64,000 nt of DNA from Tulasnella sp. 424 (lineage: Eukaryota > Basidiomycota > Agaricomycetes > Cantharellales > Tulasnellaceae), in NCBI GenBank assembly GCA_019633425.1, contig WSUB01000014.1, positions 248,001 through 312,000 on the forward strand. The letters run 5' to 3'. How positions within the stretch are numbered: the first letter of the stretch is position 1; every line of letters starts with the position of its first letter. The position numbers and the translations under genes were made by a program. Under the pieces are notes generated by a model, which was not told where the DNA came from, searched no databases, and saw only the letters and a program-made list of their open reading frames with translations. Of the stretch, positions 21,884-33,677 are shown piece after piece.

Positions 21884-23697
21884 ATGCTCTCCAAAGCAGT
21901 GATCGCCCTCGCCATCCTGGCTGGCTCTGCCTCGGCCTGCACTAGCACTAACTACGGCCAATGTGGAGGTACGTCCTTGGTTTCGATAGTTTTGGAGCTG
22001 CAGTCGTTGACGGACTCGTAAACTCTAGGCTCTGGCTATACTGGTTGCACCGACTGCCCGTCCGGCTATACTTGCACCTACTCGAGCCAGTGGTATAGTC
22101 AATGCATGCCTGGCACCGGCACCGGCACAACTACCACCACCACCTCCAAGTCTTCGACCACGACCACTACCACCAAGACTTCGACCACGACCACTACAAC
22201 CACCACCAGCTCGACCCCGACCTACTCCGCTGTGACTGGGTATGTCTCTGCTTTTAATATTCTTGACCCGCGGCTGACATCCAACCTTCCCTCAGCTATG
22301 TCAAGACCTCTGGTCAGAAGTTCACCGTCAACGGAGGCACCTACTTCCTCGTCGGCGAGAACGCTTGGTGGATGTTTACCCTCGCTTCTCAAGCTGATAT
22401 GGACAAGGCCTTCGCTGATATCGCTGCCACTGGTGCTACCACCGTTCGCACTTGGTAAGCATTAGCCTCCCTTAATCATTTAACTCGCTCTAATTCATGC
22501 TCGTTGATTCTTCAGGGGCTTCAACGAAGTCGTCGGCTCCTGCCCCAGCGGCAACACCGTCTGCTTCCAGACCTGGTCCGGCTCTACCCCGACCATCCAA
22601 ACCTCCGCTTTAACCAAGTTCGACCAGATCGTCGCTTCCGCCAAGTCGTGCGTCGAACCTCTTCTCGGTACCCACCGAACCTTTTTACTCACTTCCCACT
22701 CGTAATAGGCACGGTCTCCGCTTGATCGTCCCCCTCACCAACAACTGGTCCGACTTTGGTGGCATGGACGTCTACGTCAAGCAGATCCTCAACTCGAACA
22801 ATCACGACTACTTCTACAGCAACACTCAAGTCGTCACTGCTTACAAGAACTACGTCAACACCTTCGTTACCCGCTATAAGAACGAGCCCGGTATCCTCGC
22901 TTGGGAGCTTGCCAATGAACCCCGCTGCGTCGGCAGCACCGGTACCACGTCTGGCTCTTGCACCAAGGCTACCATCACCTCTTGGATCACCACCATGAGC
23001 GCTTACATCAAGAGCATCGACACCAACCATCTTGGTGAGTTTATCCGGATGTCCTAGTCTTGATTGTGGACTAACGCGACGTGCACCCGCTTTTCAGTTG
23101 CTATCGGTGACGAAGGCTTCGGTCTCTCTGGTGGCGACAGCAATCCTGCTTACAGCAACACCCCTGCCGGCCTTGACTTTGCCACTAACCTCGCCATCTC
23201 CACCGTCGACTTTGGTACCCTCCACCTCTACCCCATCCCATGGAGCGCCTCCGACTCTACTAACTGGGGCAACACCTGGATCACCAACCACGCCGCCATT
23301 CAGAAGTCCGTCGGCAAGCCTACTATCCTCGAGGTGAGACCACCATCCTACAGGCTCGGATAAACTGAAGCAGGTTACTGATCGAAATATCATCTCAATA
23401 GGAATACGGTGTCACCGGCACCACCAGCTCCCAGGTCTCCGTCTACACCAGCTGGTTGAGCACGGTCGTTTCTTCCGGCATGACTGGCTCTTTGATCTGG
23501 CAAGCCGGTTCTAACAGCCTTCCAAGCGGCCAGACTACACCCTCCCAGGATGGCTATGGCGTATACCCAGGGTACGTCTACCGCCTCTTCATTATAACGC
23601 CAAAGATAGGTTTACTTACCACGATTTCCAATCCTGCAGCGATGGTGTCTACTCTCTCATCACTTCTCACAACGCTGCCATCAAGGCTCGTGGTTAA
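21884..23697 (+). CDS. Secreted endo-beta-1,4-mannanase, GH5_7 with N-terminal CBM1 (paralog 1)
   Basis: The enzyme should cut mannan backbones outside the cell, with the CBM1 binding cellulose. Eight exons: 21884-21968, 22029-22239, 22296-22454, 22516-22647, 22709-23034, 23098-23333, 23402-23571, 23640-23697. A signal peptide (LSKAVIALAILAGSASA) is followed by a CBM1 with six Cys (CTSTNYGQCGGSGYTGCTDC, then SGYTCTYSSQWYSQC), a Thr/Lys linker, and the GH5 barrel. Barrel motifs are ATTVRTWGFNE, LTNNWSDFGGMDVYVKQIL, the acid/base Glu in WELANEPRC, DEGFG, the Tyr region LHLYPIPW, the nucleophile Glu in TILEEYGV, and SLIWQAGS. It differs from paralogs 2-5 by far fewer introns, a six-Cys CBM1 and a different signal peptide. 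Substrate is from the family (GH5_7). Confidence 0.92.
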
Positions 23698-24035
23698 ATC
23701 CACTACTTGTTCTCAGCCTCCCTTCCTTCTTTCTCGGTTCTTTTTCGTTCACTTTCTTGTGCATATCTATTGGATTGGGAGTGGTTTACGACCACCCGTG
23801 TCACTGTCATTGTTTCTCGCTTATTCACACAAAACCGCCTACCGTCTCACGTAGGCAGCGTATTTCACTCTATCATCTCATTTTGTCGAATACTCTGTTC
23901 TTAGTGATCCTTGTAACTCCATTTGTCGCGAAATACTTATTTCCGGTTTGCTTCGTTCCTTCGAGTTTTGAGCTTCTGAGCCCAGTTTCTCACCGTTGAG
24001 TTCAACCAACGCGCGCACCCATACATCCTTCCCCG
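23698..24035. other. Spacer downstream of mannanase 1
   Basis: T/C-rich 3' flank without a supported gene. Confidence 0.4.
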
Positions 24036-24263
24036 AGTTGGCTCCAGCGGAACGCGAACGTGCCTCAAAATTCCCCCAGCTTTTGACGCAGTAATTTAAA
24101 TGAATCCGAACCGGGCCACTAGACATCCAGTCGGGTCTTTTGCCTGAGGAGGTTCGGGAAGACCATCAACTGGAGCACCCGGCATTCGTCCGGTCATGTT
24201 CCGACTGGCGTTCCCGTGCCAAGTCGGATCGACTAGCGTTCCCGTGCCAAGTTGGATCGACGC
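24036..24263. repeat. Upstream repeat module, copy before mannanase 2
   Basis: This block (from GCTCCAGCGGAACGCGAACG) is recognisably similar to 30301-30497 before mannanase 3, and its 3' part to 34130-34211 before mannanase 4. Shared parts are AACGTGCCTCA, GAGGTTCGGGAAG, CCGGCATTCG, GTTCCGACTGG and AAGTCGGATCGAC. It ends with a hairpin (TCCGACTGGC at 24200, GCCAAGTCGGA at 24218). Its last part is duplicated in tandem as two 28-bp units, 24208-24235 and 24236-24263. The right end lies about 470 bp before the start codon. Confidence 0.7.
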
Positions 24264-24640
24264 CCGCCATTGGGTGCGGAGTTTGCAAAGAGCTAGATTC
24301 GAACCTCCGTGCCGAACGGCCACTTTAGTGCTCTATACCTAAATTTGTTCTCATCGGTTCAAGTTTGGAGAGCCAATTGCCTCTACTAGTTCAAGTACTA
24401 ATAACTGCATTAATGGGCTTAAGTTTGAGATGCGGCTTGGGTACACCGTTCAACTGCAAACGCGGGGGTCTTGGCCAGTATGAGAAACTTTTGCGAACCC
24501 GAAATGGCGTCTTTGAGCAACGACCGTTGATCGATCACGACCGCTGCTTCTTCGCCGAAGTCATTCCATGGAGCTCAGGAAGGTCCAAAAAGAGCCCTCT
24601 TGCCATTTCCGAAAAAGAGCCTAGCCGTCCGAACCGTGCA

Positions 24641-24647
24641 TATAAAA
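24641..24647 (+). promoter_or_regulatory. TATA box of mannanase 2
   Basis: TATAAAA, 91 bp before the ATG at 24732. The surrounding sequence (GCATATAAAACCGCGGATCG) is conserved before mannanase 3. Confidence 0.6.
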
Positions 24648-24731
24648 CCGCGGATCGACGGGCTTGGCAAAACTGCTACAGACGTTCTATCCCTCACAAC
24701 ACGGAAACTCGCCCCATTCTTTCACACCAAA

Positions 24732-26958
24732 ATGCTCAAGACCGTCATTACTGTCGCCGCCCTCGCCAACTTGAGCTTCGCTGCGGTCCCATTGTATGGC
24801 CAATGCGGAGGTGCGAACTATACGGGCGATAAGACTTGCGTTTCAGGTCAGTAGCGAGAGGACTGTCAGGCAGTGTAGCGTTGATCTGAAGGATGGGACA
24901 ACTTGTAGGAGCAACATGTGTCTACCAAAATGGTGCGCTTTACATCTGAAGATTACTTCCATGGCGGACTCTAATGGTCGGTTGCTTCGGACAGACTTCT
25001 ACTCCCAATGTCTTGCCGGTACGGCGGCCACTACGGCCACCACCACCAAAACCAGCTCCACATCAACCAAAATTTCTACAACTACCACCAAGTCTAGCAC
25101 GACTACTACCAAGACTAGCACAACCACCACGTGTGTTTCATTATTCTTCTGCATCTCTCGTGTGAGGCTGACCAGAAACTTATCTCCGGACTACAGAAAG
25201 ACTTCGTCGTCTGCTGCCACTACCACTACAGGTAGCTCAGGTTCTTGCAGCGGGTAGGTGTCCCAAGTCAGCTGTTAGATCAATAGTGCTCATGCTAAAC
25301 ATCGTCTTCCAGCTTCGTCCGTACTTCTGGCCAGAAGTTCACTCTGAACGGAAGCACGTACACCGTCGTCGGATCTAACGCGTACTGGCTCGCTCAGTTC
25401 CCTGCGACCCAGGCTGACCTCGACAAAGCGTTTGCTGACATCGCTGCTACTGGAGCCACGACTGTCCGCACCTGGTCAGTGGTGCCCCGAATTGAATCTC
25501 CTTCTCAACCGTATGACTGACCCCACTCAAATGTCGCACAGGGGTTTCAATGATGTGACTAGCGCTAGCGGTACTTACTACCAAATTTGGTCTGGCTCGA
25601 CTCCATCCATCAACACTGGCTCCGATGGCCTCGCCAAGTTTGATCAAGTCCTTGCTTCCGCCAAAGCGTATGTACAGCCTTCTGCACCTTCCGCGTATAA
25701 CGTCCTCACCAGTCTCATAGTCATGGGCTCAAGCTCATTGTTGCCCTCACAAACAACTGGTCTGACTACGGAGGAATGGACGTCTATGTCAAGCAAATCC
25801 TCGGCTCGGCCAACCACGATCTTTTCTACACCGACGCGAGCGTGATCCAAGCTTTCAAGAACTACATTCAAGTTTGGATCAACAGGTACAAGAACGAGTC
25901 CACCATTCTCGCCTGGTTAGTATTCCCTTTCTAAGGCTTGGAGAATACAATCTCACGTGCATTTGACGCACTTAGGGAGCTTGCCAACGAGCCCCGCTGC
26001 AAGGGAAGCACTGGTGAGCACCTTTGACGCAGGTATTTATTAAGTGAACGAATCTGACACGAGCTTGGATTCTAGGAACCTGGACCGGAACCTGCACAAC
26101 TGCCACTATCACGCAGTGGGCTAAGGTGCGTCTCGACTGTGGCTCGCGGATAGGACTCTTCTTAAGGCTCGTTCTTACAGACCATCAGTGCTTATATTAA
26201 GAGCCTCGACTCCTGCCACCTTGGTAATCCCGTCTCACTTTCCCAATAGCTGCCATTCGGCTAACGATATTGGTGGCTCACAGTTAGCATTGGTGACGAG
26301 GGCTTCGGATTGACCGGAGACGGTTCCTACCCATACACGTGAGCACTAACTCTTCAAGTTGGTAACCCTTCCACTTGCTAAAACGGACTGATCCACCAGC
26401 ACTGCCGAGGGTCTTGACTTCGCTACCAACCTCGCCATCTCCACCGTCGACTTCGGCACGGCTCACCTTTACCCCACTTCCTGTAAGTCCGAGCATCAAT
26501 TCTCACTAGAGACAAAGTGGTGACATAGTTTTGAGGACAGGGGGTCAGACTAGCGACCCAGTTGGTTGGGGCTCTGCATGGATCACCAACCACGTCACGG
26601 TCCAGAAGTCACTTAACAAGCCCGTTATCTTGGAAGAATACGGTGTTCCATCCAACCAGTACGCGACTTATCAGACTTGGCTCAGCACTGTTGTCAGCTC
26701 TGGATTGGCTGGCGATCTCATCTGGTAAGCCTCGGACCGCGTCTTGTCCCTAAAGTAGCGCATCATCTAAATGCTCTTTATATAGGCAAGCCGGCTCTAC
26801 GCTCTCGAACGGCCAGTCTTGGAACGATGGATACGCAATCTACCCAACGTGAGTGACTGTGGAGAAGCTCATGAACTGAGTAGTAATTCCTTTATCACAG
26901 CGACCAAACATACACACTCTTAACCCAGCATTCCGCTGCTCTCAAGGCTCGCGGTTAA
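24732..26958 (+). CDS. Secreted endo-beta-1,4-mannanase, GH5_7 with CBM1 (paralog 2)
   Basis: Predicted extracellular mannan hydrolase. Fifteen exons close in phase: 24732-24846, 24909-24932, 24995-25130, 25197-25253, 25313-25474, 25542-25667, 25721-25915, 25976-26013, 26076-26125, 26181-26223, 26284-26338, 26400-26482, 26541-26724, 26786-26848, 26901-26958. A signal peptide (MLKTVITVAALANLSFA) precedes a four-Cys CBM1 (YGQCGGANYTGDKTC, ATCVYQNDFYSQC), a Thr/Ser linker and the barrel (TVRTWGFNDVTS, LTNNWSDYGGMDVYVKQIL, ELANEPRCKG, SIGDEGFGLTGDGSYPY, TAHLYPTSW, VILEEYGVPS, DLIWQAGS). Both catalytic Glu positions are present. The CBM1 has Phe where sister genes have Trp (DFYSQC versus DWYSQC). 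Intron sequences remain alignable with paralog 3. Confidence 0.92.
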
Positions 26959-27134
26959 TTTACAATGGTTCATTTATTACATGTGCTCGGCTACCGGCTT
27001 GGCTTTGGGTGTTCCTATACATTTTGAAGTCTACTGCATATCCATCCCCTTTTTGCGAGTGATACCGAGATTATGAGGGTCGGCGCATTTGCCAAGACCG
27101 ACCCCTTACAAGGGTGCTCCGGCTTCGAGCTGGC

Positions 27135-27235
27135 CTGAAGCCTTCGTCGACCACCAAGATTTTGTCAATCTCATCTGCCCTGTGAAGCTTTAACCATTTC
27201 AGCTTATAAGACGAACGTTCCTTACTTCATTTCCG
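27135..27235. repeat. 100-bp repeat downstream of mannanase 2 (copy A)
   Basis: From CTGAAGCCTTCGTCGACCAC to CTTACTTCATTTCC this stretch matches 33678-33777 downstream of mannanase 3 with only a few differences. It is evidence that the duplication that produced the paralogs carried 3' flank with it. Confidence 0.8.
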
Positions 27236-27468
27236 GATTCTCAGTTGAGCCAGATCCGTATAGCCTAACGTACTGGGATCGGCTACCAAATCAAGCGCTA
27301 CTTTGTTTAGGCCTCTCGCACCCGCGGGGAACAACCGTCGAAGCTTCCGGGTTTTCCTCTCCTAGACTTGAATTCAGGCTGAGCGGGTTGCTTTCCGATC
27401 GCGAGTCGTACTCTTGGTGGGAGCAGAGAAACAGAATATATATTCGAAACAAGAAACGCGCTCAATCG

Positions 27469-28967
27469 TTAGTAAATAAATAGAATACGTGAATAAGAAA
27501 CCGGTGAGACTTGAAGGATACAAAAGAGGCAAACAAAATCAGGAGAAGGATTTAATTTACGAGTCGCTGAAGGGGAAACTAAAGCACGTGACCGAAACAG
27601 GTGGAAAGAGAGAAAAAATAGAAGCAGGAAATCAAAACCAAGCCCGGCGGGGTATATAAAGTAAGGTGAATAGTTTAAGCAAGTCTGCAGAAAGAGCCGA
27701 AGGAGTTCGCAGTCAGCCATCGTGACCAAGACGTATCCGAAGAAGCGGCACAAACCTTCTAGGGCGGGTTCTTCAGAGACCGGCTCCGAACTATCATCCC
27801 CAGCACCCAACATTTCGGCAGCTTGATGGCCTGCCACTGTTGCCAGCTCCCGCTTCTGCTTCTGCTCCCGTCCATCTCCCGATTTGGTACTCCCTTTAGC
27901 CGCCGCGCAGACGGACTTCAAGAACGGGGTCATGCAGTCCCCGCATACGGGGTATGCCAGGGGGTACTGCTGATCGTCGGGGTCGACGATGCCAAGCCGA
28001 ACGAGCGATTTGTGGAGCTCTTCGACGCGAATGAAATCGGCTCTTGCCTGCAGGTCGAGGATAGCAGCTTGAATGTCGGCATTCTTCTTCTCTAAGAGCA
28101 AAGCAAGCTTCGATCTTTGCTCTCTCCGCTTTCCGGCGGCGCTCGCGTTCCTTGATGATCACCTCCTCCATGTTCGCTTCGCTAGCGATCACCTCCGCCA
28201 ATTGGTCTTCAACAGCCTTCCGAGCCGCTTTTTCGTCGTCGCGCTCTTTGGCGAAGGCCATCATGCGAGGGTAGAGTTTCTTGTCGAAAAGCGCATTGGT
28301 ATCGCTGATTTGACGAGCGTTGTCTTGTTCGAGCTGCGAGATGGTGAGCTCGAGGTCGGCGATACGCCTGGTTGTCGCGACGTGGTAAGTGGCGGGGAGA
28401 GGAACGGTGAGCGCGGAAGCGGCCGGGGGGGGTTGATGAGCTGGTCGCGGGTGTGGTCGCGGCCGATCGCGGTAGAGTAAGTCGAGCGGAGTCGGCGGTC
28501 AAGAATGTGGAATGTGGAATGGAAGGAGGTTTCGAGGCGGCTGAAGGCCTAGCTGATGCGGAAATAGTAGTGCCTTGGTGCGTCGCAGGGCAAGGGGGCT
28601 AAACGACGAGGGGAAGGGCGTTGGCGAGTCGAACACAAGGTAGGGACACTCGAACCGCATCATCACGAACCTGAAGAGTCACGGAAGATGTGTGGGTGAC
28701 TTGGGCTTGATGATATTATTCGTCAACCTGGCTCGAGAGCATCAGTATTCTCACTCAGAACGGTTCAAACGACCAGAGTTGGTACCGAATCACCTTTGAC
28801 TGGGGTCGAGATAGACGAAGTGCTTTGAGCATGGATTGAAGCCTTGAGGATTGCTTGGAGGGCGTCGGAGCGGTGTGAGAGGTATGACTGAGTTGGGGCT
28901 GCGTGGGGGTACTGTGACGAGCAGTCGACTTGGTGGCGGAGAAGCTTGGAAAGCCATTGAAGAGCAT
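27469..28967 (-). pseudogene. Coiled-coil protein gene with disturbed reading frame, inside the mannanase array
   Basis: No family recognised. A likely first exon (28967 to about 28794) reads MLFNGFPSFSATKSTARHST and ends SRPQSK at a GTGATT donor. Coding-like sequence resumes below about 28560, then in another frame a clear coiled coil (RRIADLELTISQLEQDNARQ, FAKERDDEKAARKAVEDQLA, ERERRRKAERAKIEA). Around 28105-28150 the frame changes again to KKNADIQAAILDLQARADF, YPVCGDCMTPFLKSVCAAA, ending at a stop at 27469 or earlier. No strong GT-AG intron explains the changes; short introns of about 38 nt (28362-28399) and 55 nt (ending near 28110) are possible. A run of eight G at 28425-28432 is a candidate indel site. 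It may be a pseudogene, a mis-sequenced gene, or an intact gene with odd introns. Confidence 0.45.
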
Positions 28968-30060
28968 GATGATCGGCGAAGAGTTCTTAAGTCAAAATAG
29001 AGGAAAGTTGAGAGTGAGAGCGAGGGCAGGAGAGGTGGAGGCAAGACGACGAGGGCGAGGGCAAGAGTGCTGGAACGTCGAAAGTTGGGGAGAAGACGAG
29101 TTCCAGAGGCAGCTATATATATATCAGTCCTCCTTCCTTGCCACGAGGTGTTTAGAAAACGACCGTTACGGTACTCGGCTCTGGGCGTACGTCGTCCATT
29201 GGCGATATTGACTCTGCGATTTCAGTTGATGTACGGAGACTCGGAGCGCCGAGGCGCGTCGTCGTCGAAAGGTACTGCAACAAAGGATAACATGACATCA
29301 CAGTAAACCTTGCCCTAAAACTAGCGGTCAACCTGAGCTAAGATTCCCTCGAAAAGTGGTCAAACGCTCGAGCTCGATAGAGGGGACGAGGTACGCGTAT
29401 ACGAGGCGACACCAATATTGTTCCGAATTCCTCAATTAAACCTCCGTATAGGCGTGCAGTGAAACCTCAGACCAGCCGCTTGAATGTCCAGGCAAGAATC
29501 CGGGCAAGCGTTGTGGCAGCTAAAGCATGTCGAAGATGTCATAGTTTCTCTTTCTCTAGTGCAGGACGACGTCGCGGAGGGCTTCCTTTCTCCGAAGACG
29601 GCCAAGCCCATCCCACTCTCTAACAGTATCATACGGCCCCCACTGGCCCTGCACGTTTTATAATCAAGAGATCACGTCTTACAACAGCGGACTAGGAGCA
29701 TCAAGCTGTGAACGTTGGTCGCTCGCCCAGTTGCAGCCTTTCTCAACCACACCACAAGGTAAAGTGTGCGAGCGAAGGCTTGGGGGCGACGTACTAAAAG
29801 AATGCGTAATGCCGAGTGGGTGATGTGGGGCTGGGGATTGGGTCAAGAAGGATTCCTCTATAAATACAAACGGAGGCAAAATGTCGGCCCCCCCCCCCCG
29901 GTATCAGCCAACCAACCGCCAAGTTTTCCTCCGCCGTTGTCTGAAACGTTAGCACGGAATCAACCACTAAAATGTCGCATGCAATGCTCGTTGAGATCTC
30001 TTTTCCGAATCCACTCTCTGTCGCCTGCTCAAGGGAAGGGAGCGGGCGGATAAAAGGTCC
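28968..30060. other. Intergenic region inside mannanase array, 1.1 kb
   Basis: No supported gene. A run of 12 C occurs at 29888-29899. A TATAAATA sequence near 29859 has no recognised gene after it. Confidence 0.4.
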
Positions 30061-30268
30061 CATTTCGCCATCACCTAGAAGAACCGTGGGATGCAAATCG
30101 TATTTGCCGCACGGACATGCTCTGACAGCGGGGACCTGAACCTGCTTCAGGGTTTCCCAAATTCCAACAAATCAATCGAAATTCCTAATATAGGCGCCAG
30201 AAATCCAATCGGGACATCAACCGGTGAGGTTCGGAAAAGCCGTCAATTGGAGTGGCCGGCATTCGCCC
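30061..30268. repeat. Upstream repeat module, unit A before mannanase 3
   Basis: The block CATTTCGCCATCACC to CCGGCATTCGCCC closely matches 33952-34175 before mannanase 4, including AAATTCCAACAAATCAATCG and GGCGCCAGAAATCCAATCGG. It is followed by a second related unit, so mannanase 3 carries two units. Confidence 0.78.
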
Positions 30269-30300
30269 GCCGAGTTCAACCAGTCGCCATCCTTCCCCTC

Positions 30301-30497
30301 ACCGGCTCCAGCGAAGCGCGAACGTGCCTCAGAATTGCACCAACTTTTAACTCTGTAATTAAAATAGCTCCGGGTTTAGCTACAAGGCGTTCAATTGGGA
30401 TTCTACCCGGTAAGATTCGGGAAGCCCGTCAGCTGGGGTACCCGGCATTCGTCCAGCCATGTTCCGACTGGCGTTACAGTGCCAAGTCGGATCGACG
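30301..30497. repeat. Upstream repeat module, unit B before mannanase 3
   Basis: Similar to 24036-24263 before mannanase 2. It has the same order: CTCCAGCGAAGCGCGAACG, AACGTGCCTCAGAATT, GATTCGGGAAG, CCCGGCATTCG, hairpin TCCGACTGGC (30463) with GCCAAGTCGGA (30481). The hairpin ends 475 bp before the ATG. Confidence 0.72.
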
Positions 30498-30965
30498 CCC
30501 CACTGGGTCTAGAATTCGTAAGTGTTATACTTGAAGCTTTGTCCAGAATGGCCACTTCAATCCTCTCGAGAAAACATTGCTCCCAGAGTCCCAACTCTTC
30601 ACGGAACGAGAGACAGCTGCCTTGGACGGCTCAAGCCCATCGACGGCCCGAACTAGCTCAAGTTTGAGACATGGCTTAGGCCCTTTCTTCAACTATAGAC
30701 GTGCGGGAGTGTGGCTAGTATGAAAACTTTCGCAAAATCGAAAATGGTGTCTTCGAGCAATCATCGTCGATCCCGACCTCTGCTCCTTCGCCGAAGTCAT
30801 TCCATGGAGCCCAGAAAGACTCAAAAATAGCCCCCTTGACGTTTCCGAAAAACATCCTAGTGCCCTGGACTCCGCATATATAACCGCGGATCGCATGCTT
30901 GGCAAAACTACCAGAGACGTTCTATCCCTCGCATCTCAGAAACTAAGCTCACTCCTGACTCCAAA
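30498..30965. promoter_or_regulatory. Mannanase 3 proximal promoter with TATA box at 30877
   Basis: TATATAA at 30877-30883 lies 83 bp before the ATG. The stretch GTCATTCCATGGAGC followed by TTTCCGAAAAA at about 30800-30850 recurs at about 24560-24615 before mannanase 2, so the whole promoter was duplicated. Confidence 0.6.
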
Positions 30966-33125
30966 ATGCTCAAGACCGTCATTACTGTCGCCGCCCTCGC
31001 CAAAATGGGCTTCGCTGCGGTCTCATTGTATGGCCAATGCGGAGGTGTGAGCTATACGGGCGATACTACGTGCGTTGCAGGTCAGTAGTGAGAGGACCGT
31101 CAGAGGGTAGCGTTGATCTGATGTATGGGACGATTTTCAGGAGCATCATGTGTCTACCAAAACGGTACGCTCTAAGCCTGAAGCTCATTTTCGTGGCGGA
31201 CGCTTAACGGTCGGTTGCTTCGGACAGACTGGTACTCGCAATGTCTTCCCTCCACGTCTACCGCTACAACTACTACCAAGACTAGCTCAACGATCACGTG
31301 TGTTTCATTCTTCTTTTTCATCTCTCGTGTGGGGCTGATCAGAAACCTATCCTGGGACTATAGAAAGACTTCGTCGACGGCCGCCACTACCACTACATCT
31401 AGCTCAGGCTCTTGCAGCGGGTAGGTATCCCAAGTCAGCTGTTGGATTAATGGTGTTCGTGCTAAACGTCGTCTTTCAGCTTCGTCCGTACTTCTGGCCA
31501 GAAGTTTACTCTGAACGGAAGCACGTATACCCTCGTCGGATCCAACGCATACTGGCTCGCTCAAGTCCCTGCTACCCAGGCTGACCTTGACAAAGCGTTT
31601 GCTGATATCGCGGCTACTGGAGCTACGACCGTCCGCACCTGGTCAGTGCTGCCACGAATTTGAGTCTCGTAACAATCGTATGACTGACCTCACTTGAATG
31701 TCCTACAGGGGCTTCAACGAGGTGACTAGCGCCAGCGGTACTTACTATCAAATTTGGTCTGGTTCGACTCCAACCATCAACACTGGCTCCAACGGTCTCG
31801 CCAAGTTCGATCAAGTCGTTGCTTCCGCCAAAGCGTATGTACAACCTTCTTCACTTTACACATATCACGCTCTCATAAAACTCGTAGCCATGGGCTCAAG
31901 CTCATTGTTGCCCTCACAAACAACTGGTCCGATTACGGAGGAATGGACGTCTATGTCAAGCAAATCCTCGGCTCCTCCAACCACGATCTTTTCTACACCA
32001 ATGCAAGCGTGATCCAAGCTTACAAGAATTACATTCAAGTTTGGATTAACAGGTACAAGAACGAACCCACCATTCTCGCTTGGTTCGTACTCCCTCTCTG
32101 AGCCTCGGAGAATGCAGCCTTAGATCATTGACTCACTTAGGGAGCTTGCCAACGAGCCCCGCTGCAAGGGAAGCACTGGCGAGTACCTTACCATGCAGTT
32201 ATTTATAAAGTGAAACAATCTGACATGAGTTTGGGTTACAGGTACTTGGACTGGAACCTGCACGACGACCACCATCACACAGTGGATACAGGTGAGTTTC
32301 AACTGCACCAAACGGACAGGAATATTCCTAAAAACCGTTCTTCCAGACCATTAGCGCCTACATTAAAAGTCTCGACTCTTGTCACCTTAGTAATCCCGTC
32401 CCGCTCTCCCAATTGTTGCCATTCAGCTAACGATCGCTGTGGCTCGCAGTTAGCATTGGTGACGAGGGCTTCGGATTGACTGGAGACGGTTCCTACCCAT
32501 ACACGTTAGCACTAACTCTTCAAGCTGGTAACCCTTCCACTTGCTAATATGGACTGATCTACCAGTACTACCGAGGGTCTTGACTTCGCTACCAACCTCG
32601 CCATCTCCACCGTCGACTTCGGCACAGCTCACCTTTACCCCATAGGCTGTAAGTATGCGCATCAATTCTCACTTAGACTAAAGTGGTGACATAATTTTGC
32701 GGATAGGGGGTGAGACTAGCGATCCAGTTGGTTGGGGCTCTTCATGGATCACCAACCATGTCACGGTCCAGAAGCAACTCAACAAGCCCGTCATCTTGGA
32801 AGAATATGGTGTTACATCCAACCAGTACGCGACTTACCAGACTTGGCTCAGCACTGTTGTCAGCTCTGGATTGGCTGGCGATCTCATCTGGTAAGCTTCG
32901 GAACGTGTCTGGTCCCTGAAGTGGCGCTTCATCTAAATGCTGCTTATCTAGGCAAGCCGGCTCTACGCTCTCAAACGGTCAGACGCCGAACGATGGATAC
33001 GCTATCTACCCAACGTGAGTGACTGTGAAGGAAGCTCATGAACTCGATAGTAACTCCCTCATTTCAGCGACCAAACATACCAACTCTTAACCCAGCATTC
33101 CGCTGCTCTCAAAGCTCGCGGTTAA
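30966..33125 (+). CDS. Secreted endo-beta-1,4-mannanase, GH5_7 with CBM1 (paralog 3)
   Basis: Closest sister of paralog 2, with corresponding introns wherever compared. A signal peptide (MLKTVITVAALAKMGFA) is followed by a CBM1 (YGQCGGVSYTGDTTC, ASCVYQNDWYSQC), a shorter Thr/Ser linker (STSTATTTTKTSS) and the GH5 barrel. Barrel motifs: TTVRTWGFNEVTS, LTNNWSDYGGMDVYVKQIL, ELANEPRCKG, DEGFGLTGDGSYPY, AHLYPIGW, VILEEYGVTSNQY, DLIWQAGS. Both catalytic Glu are present and no frame break is seen. Compared with sisters it has AQVPATQ in place of AQFPATQ near the barrel start. Ends SAALKARG, as the sisters do. Its linker is the shortest of the four close paralogs, suggesting linker contraction. Confidence 0.92.
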
Positions 33126-33677
33126 CTACAATGGTTTTGTGCTTGGCTGCCTTCTTGGCTTTGGATAGTGCTATGCATTTTGAAGTCTACTACATTTCGA
33201 TCCCCCTCTTGCGAGTGATATCGATATTATGCGCCCCTGAAAGGAGCAGTAAACGGATGCTCGCTGAGCCCGATGTTTGCTGTATGGGTTATGAGAAGTG
33301 CTGCAGTCTGCAATTATCCTTCTCGGGGTTTCCGGGCCATTTGGATCTAGTTGAGAATCCGGAAAAGGTTCGCCGCCATCAGGGGCTGTGCTAAACGCAT
33401 TACATACTCTCGCTTTTATTCTTTCATCCTTCCGGCCTTCGTTTGTTTCTTGTCAATATCTACTGGATTACGGCCGGTTTGCGCGTATCACTTCCGGAAC
33501 AGTGACTACTAACATACGATAGAACAATCTGAAGCCTCGTATAAGTAGATCAATTCACTTTCTATCTTATCGTATCGTTTGATCATCCATTTCTGTCATT
33601 TAAGTAGTTTTTCTTGTCGCGATTCGCTTGGTCTTGTTCGGTCTGAGCTTCATGCCAGGCTCGGGCATCGAGTTGCT
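33126..33677. other. 3' flank of mannanase 3
   Basis: No supported gene. The beginning resembles the 3' flank of mannanase 2 (TTTTGAAGTCTACT then ATATCCATCCCC-like sequence). Confidence 0.4.

Noticed and set aside
24208..24263. CRISPR-like short tandem repeat
   Set aside because: Only two adjacent 28-bp units without spacers, in a eukaryotic genome; it is a local tandem duplication.
29855..29870. TATA-like promoter TATAAATA
   Set aside because: No gene recognised downstream, so a promoter role cannot be supported.
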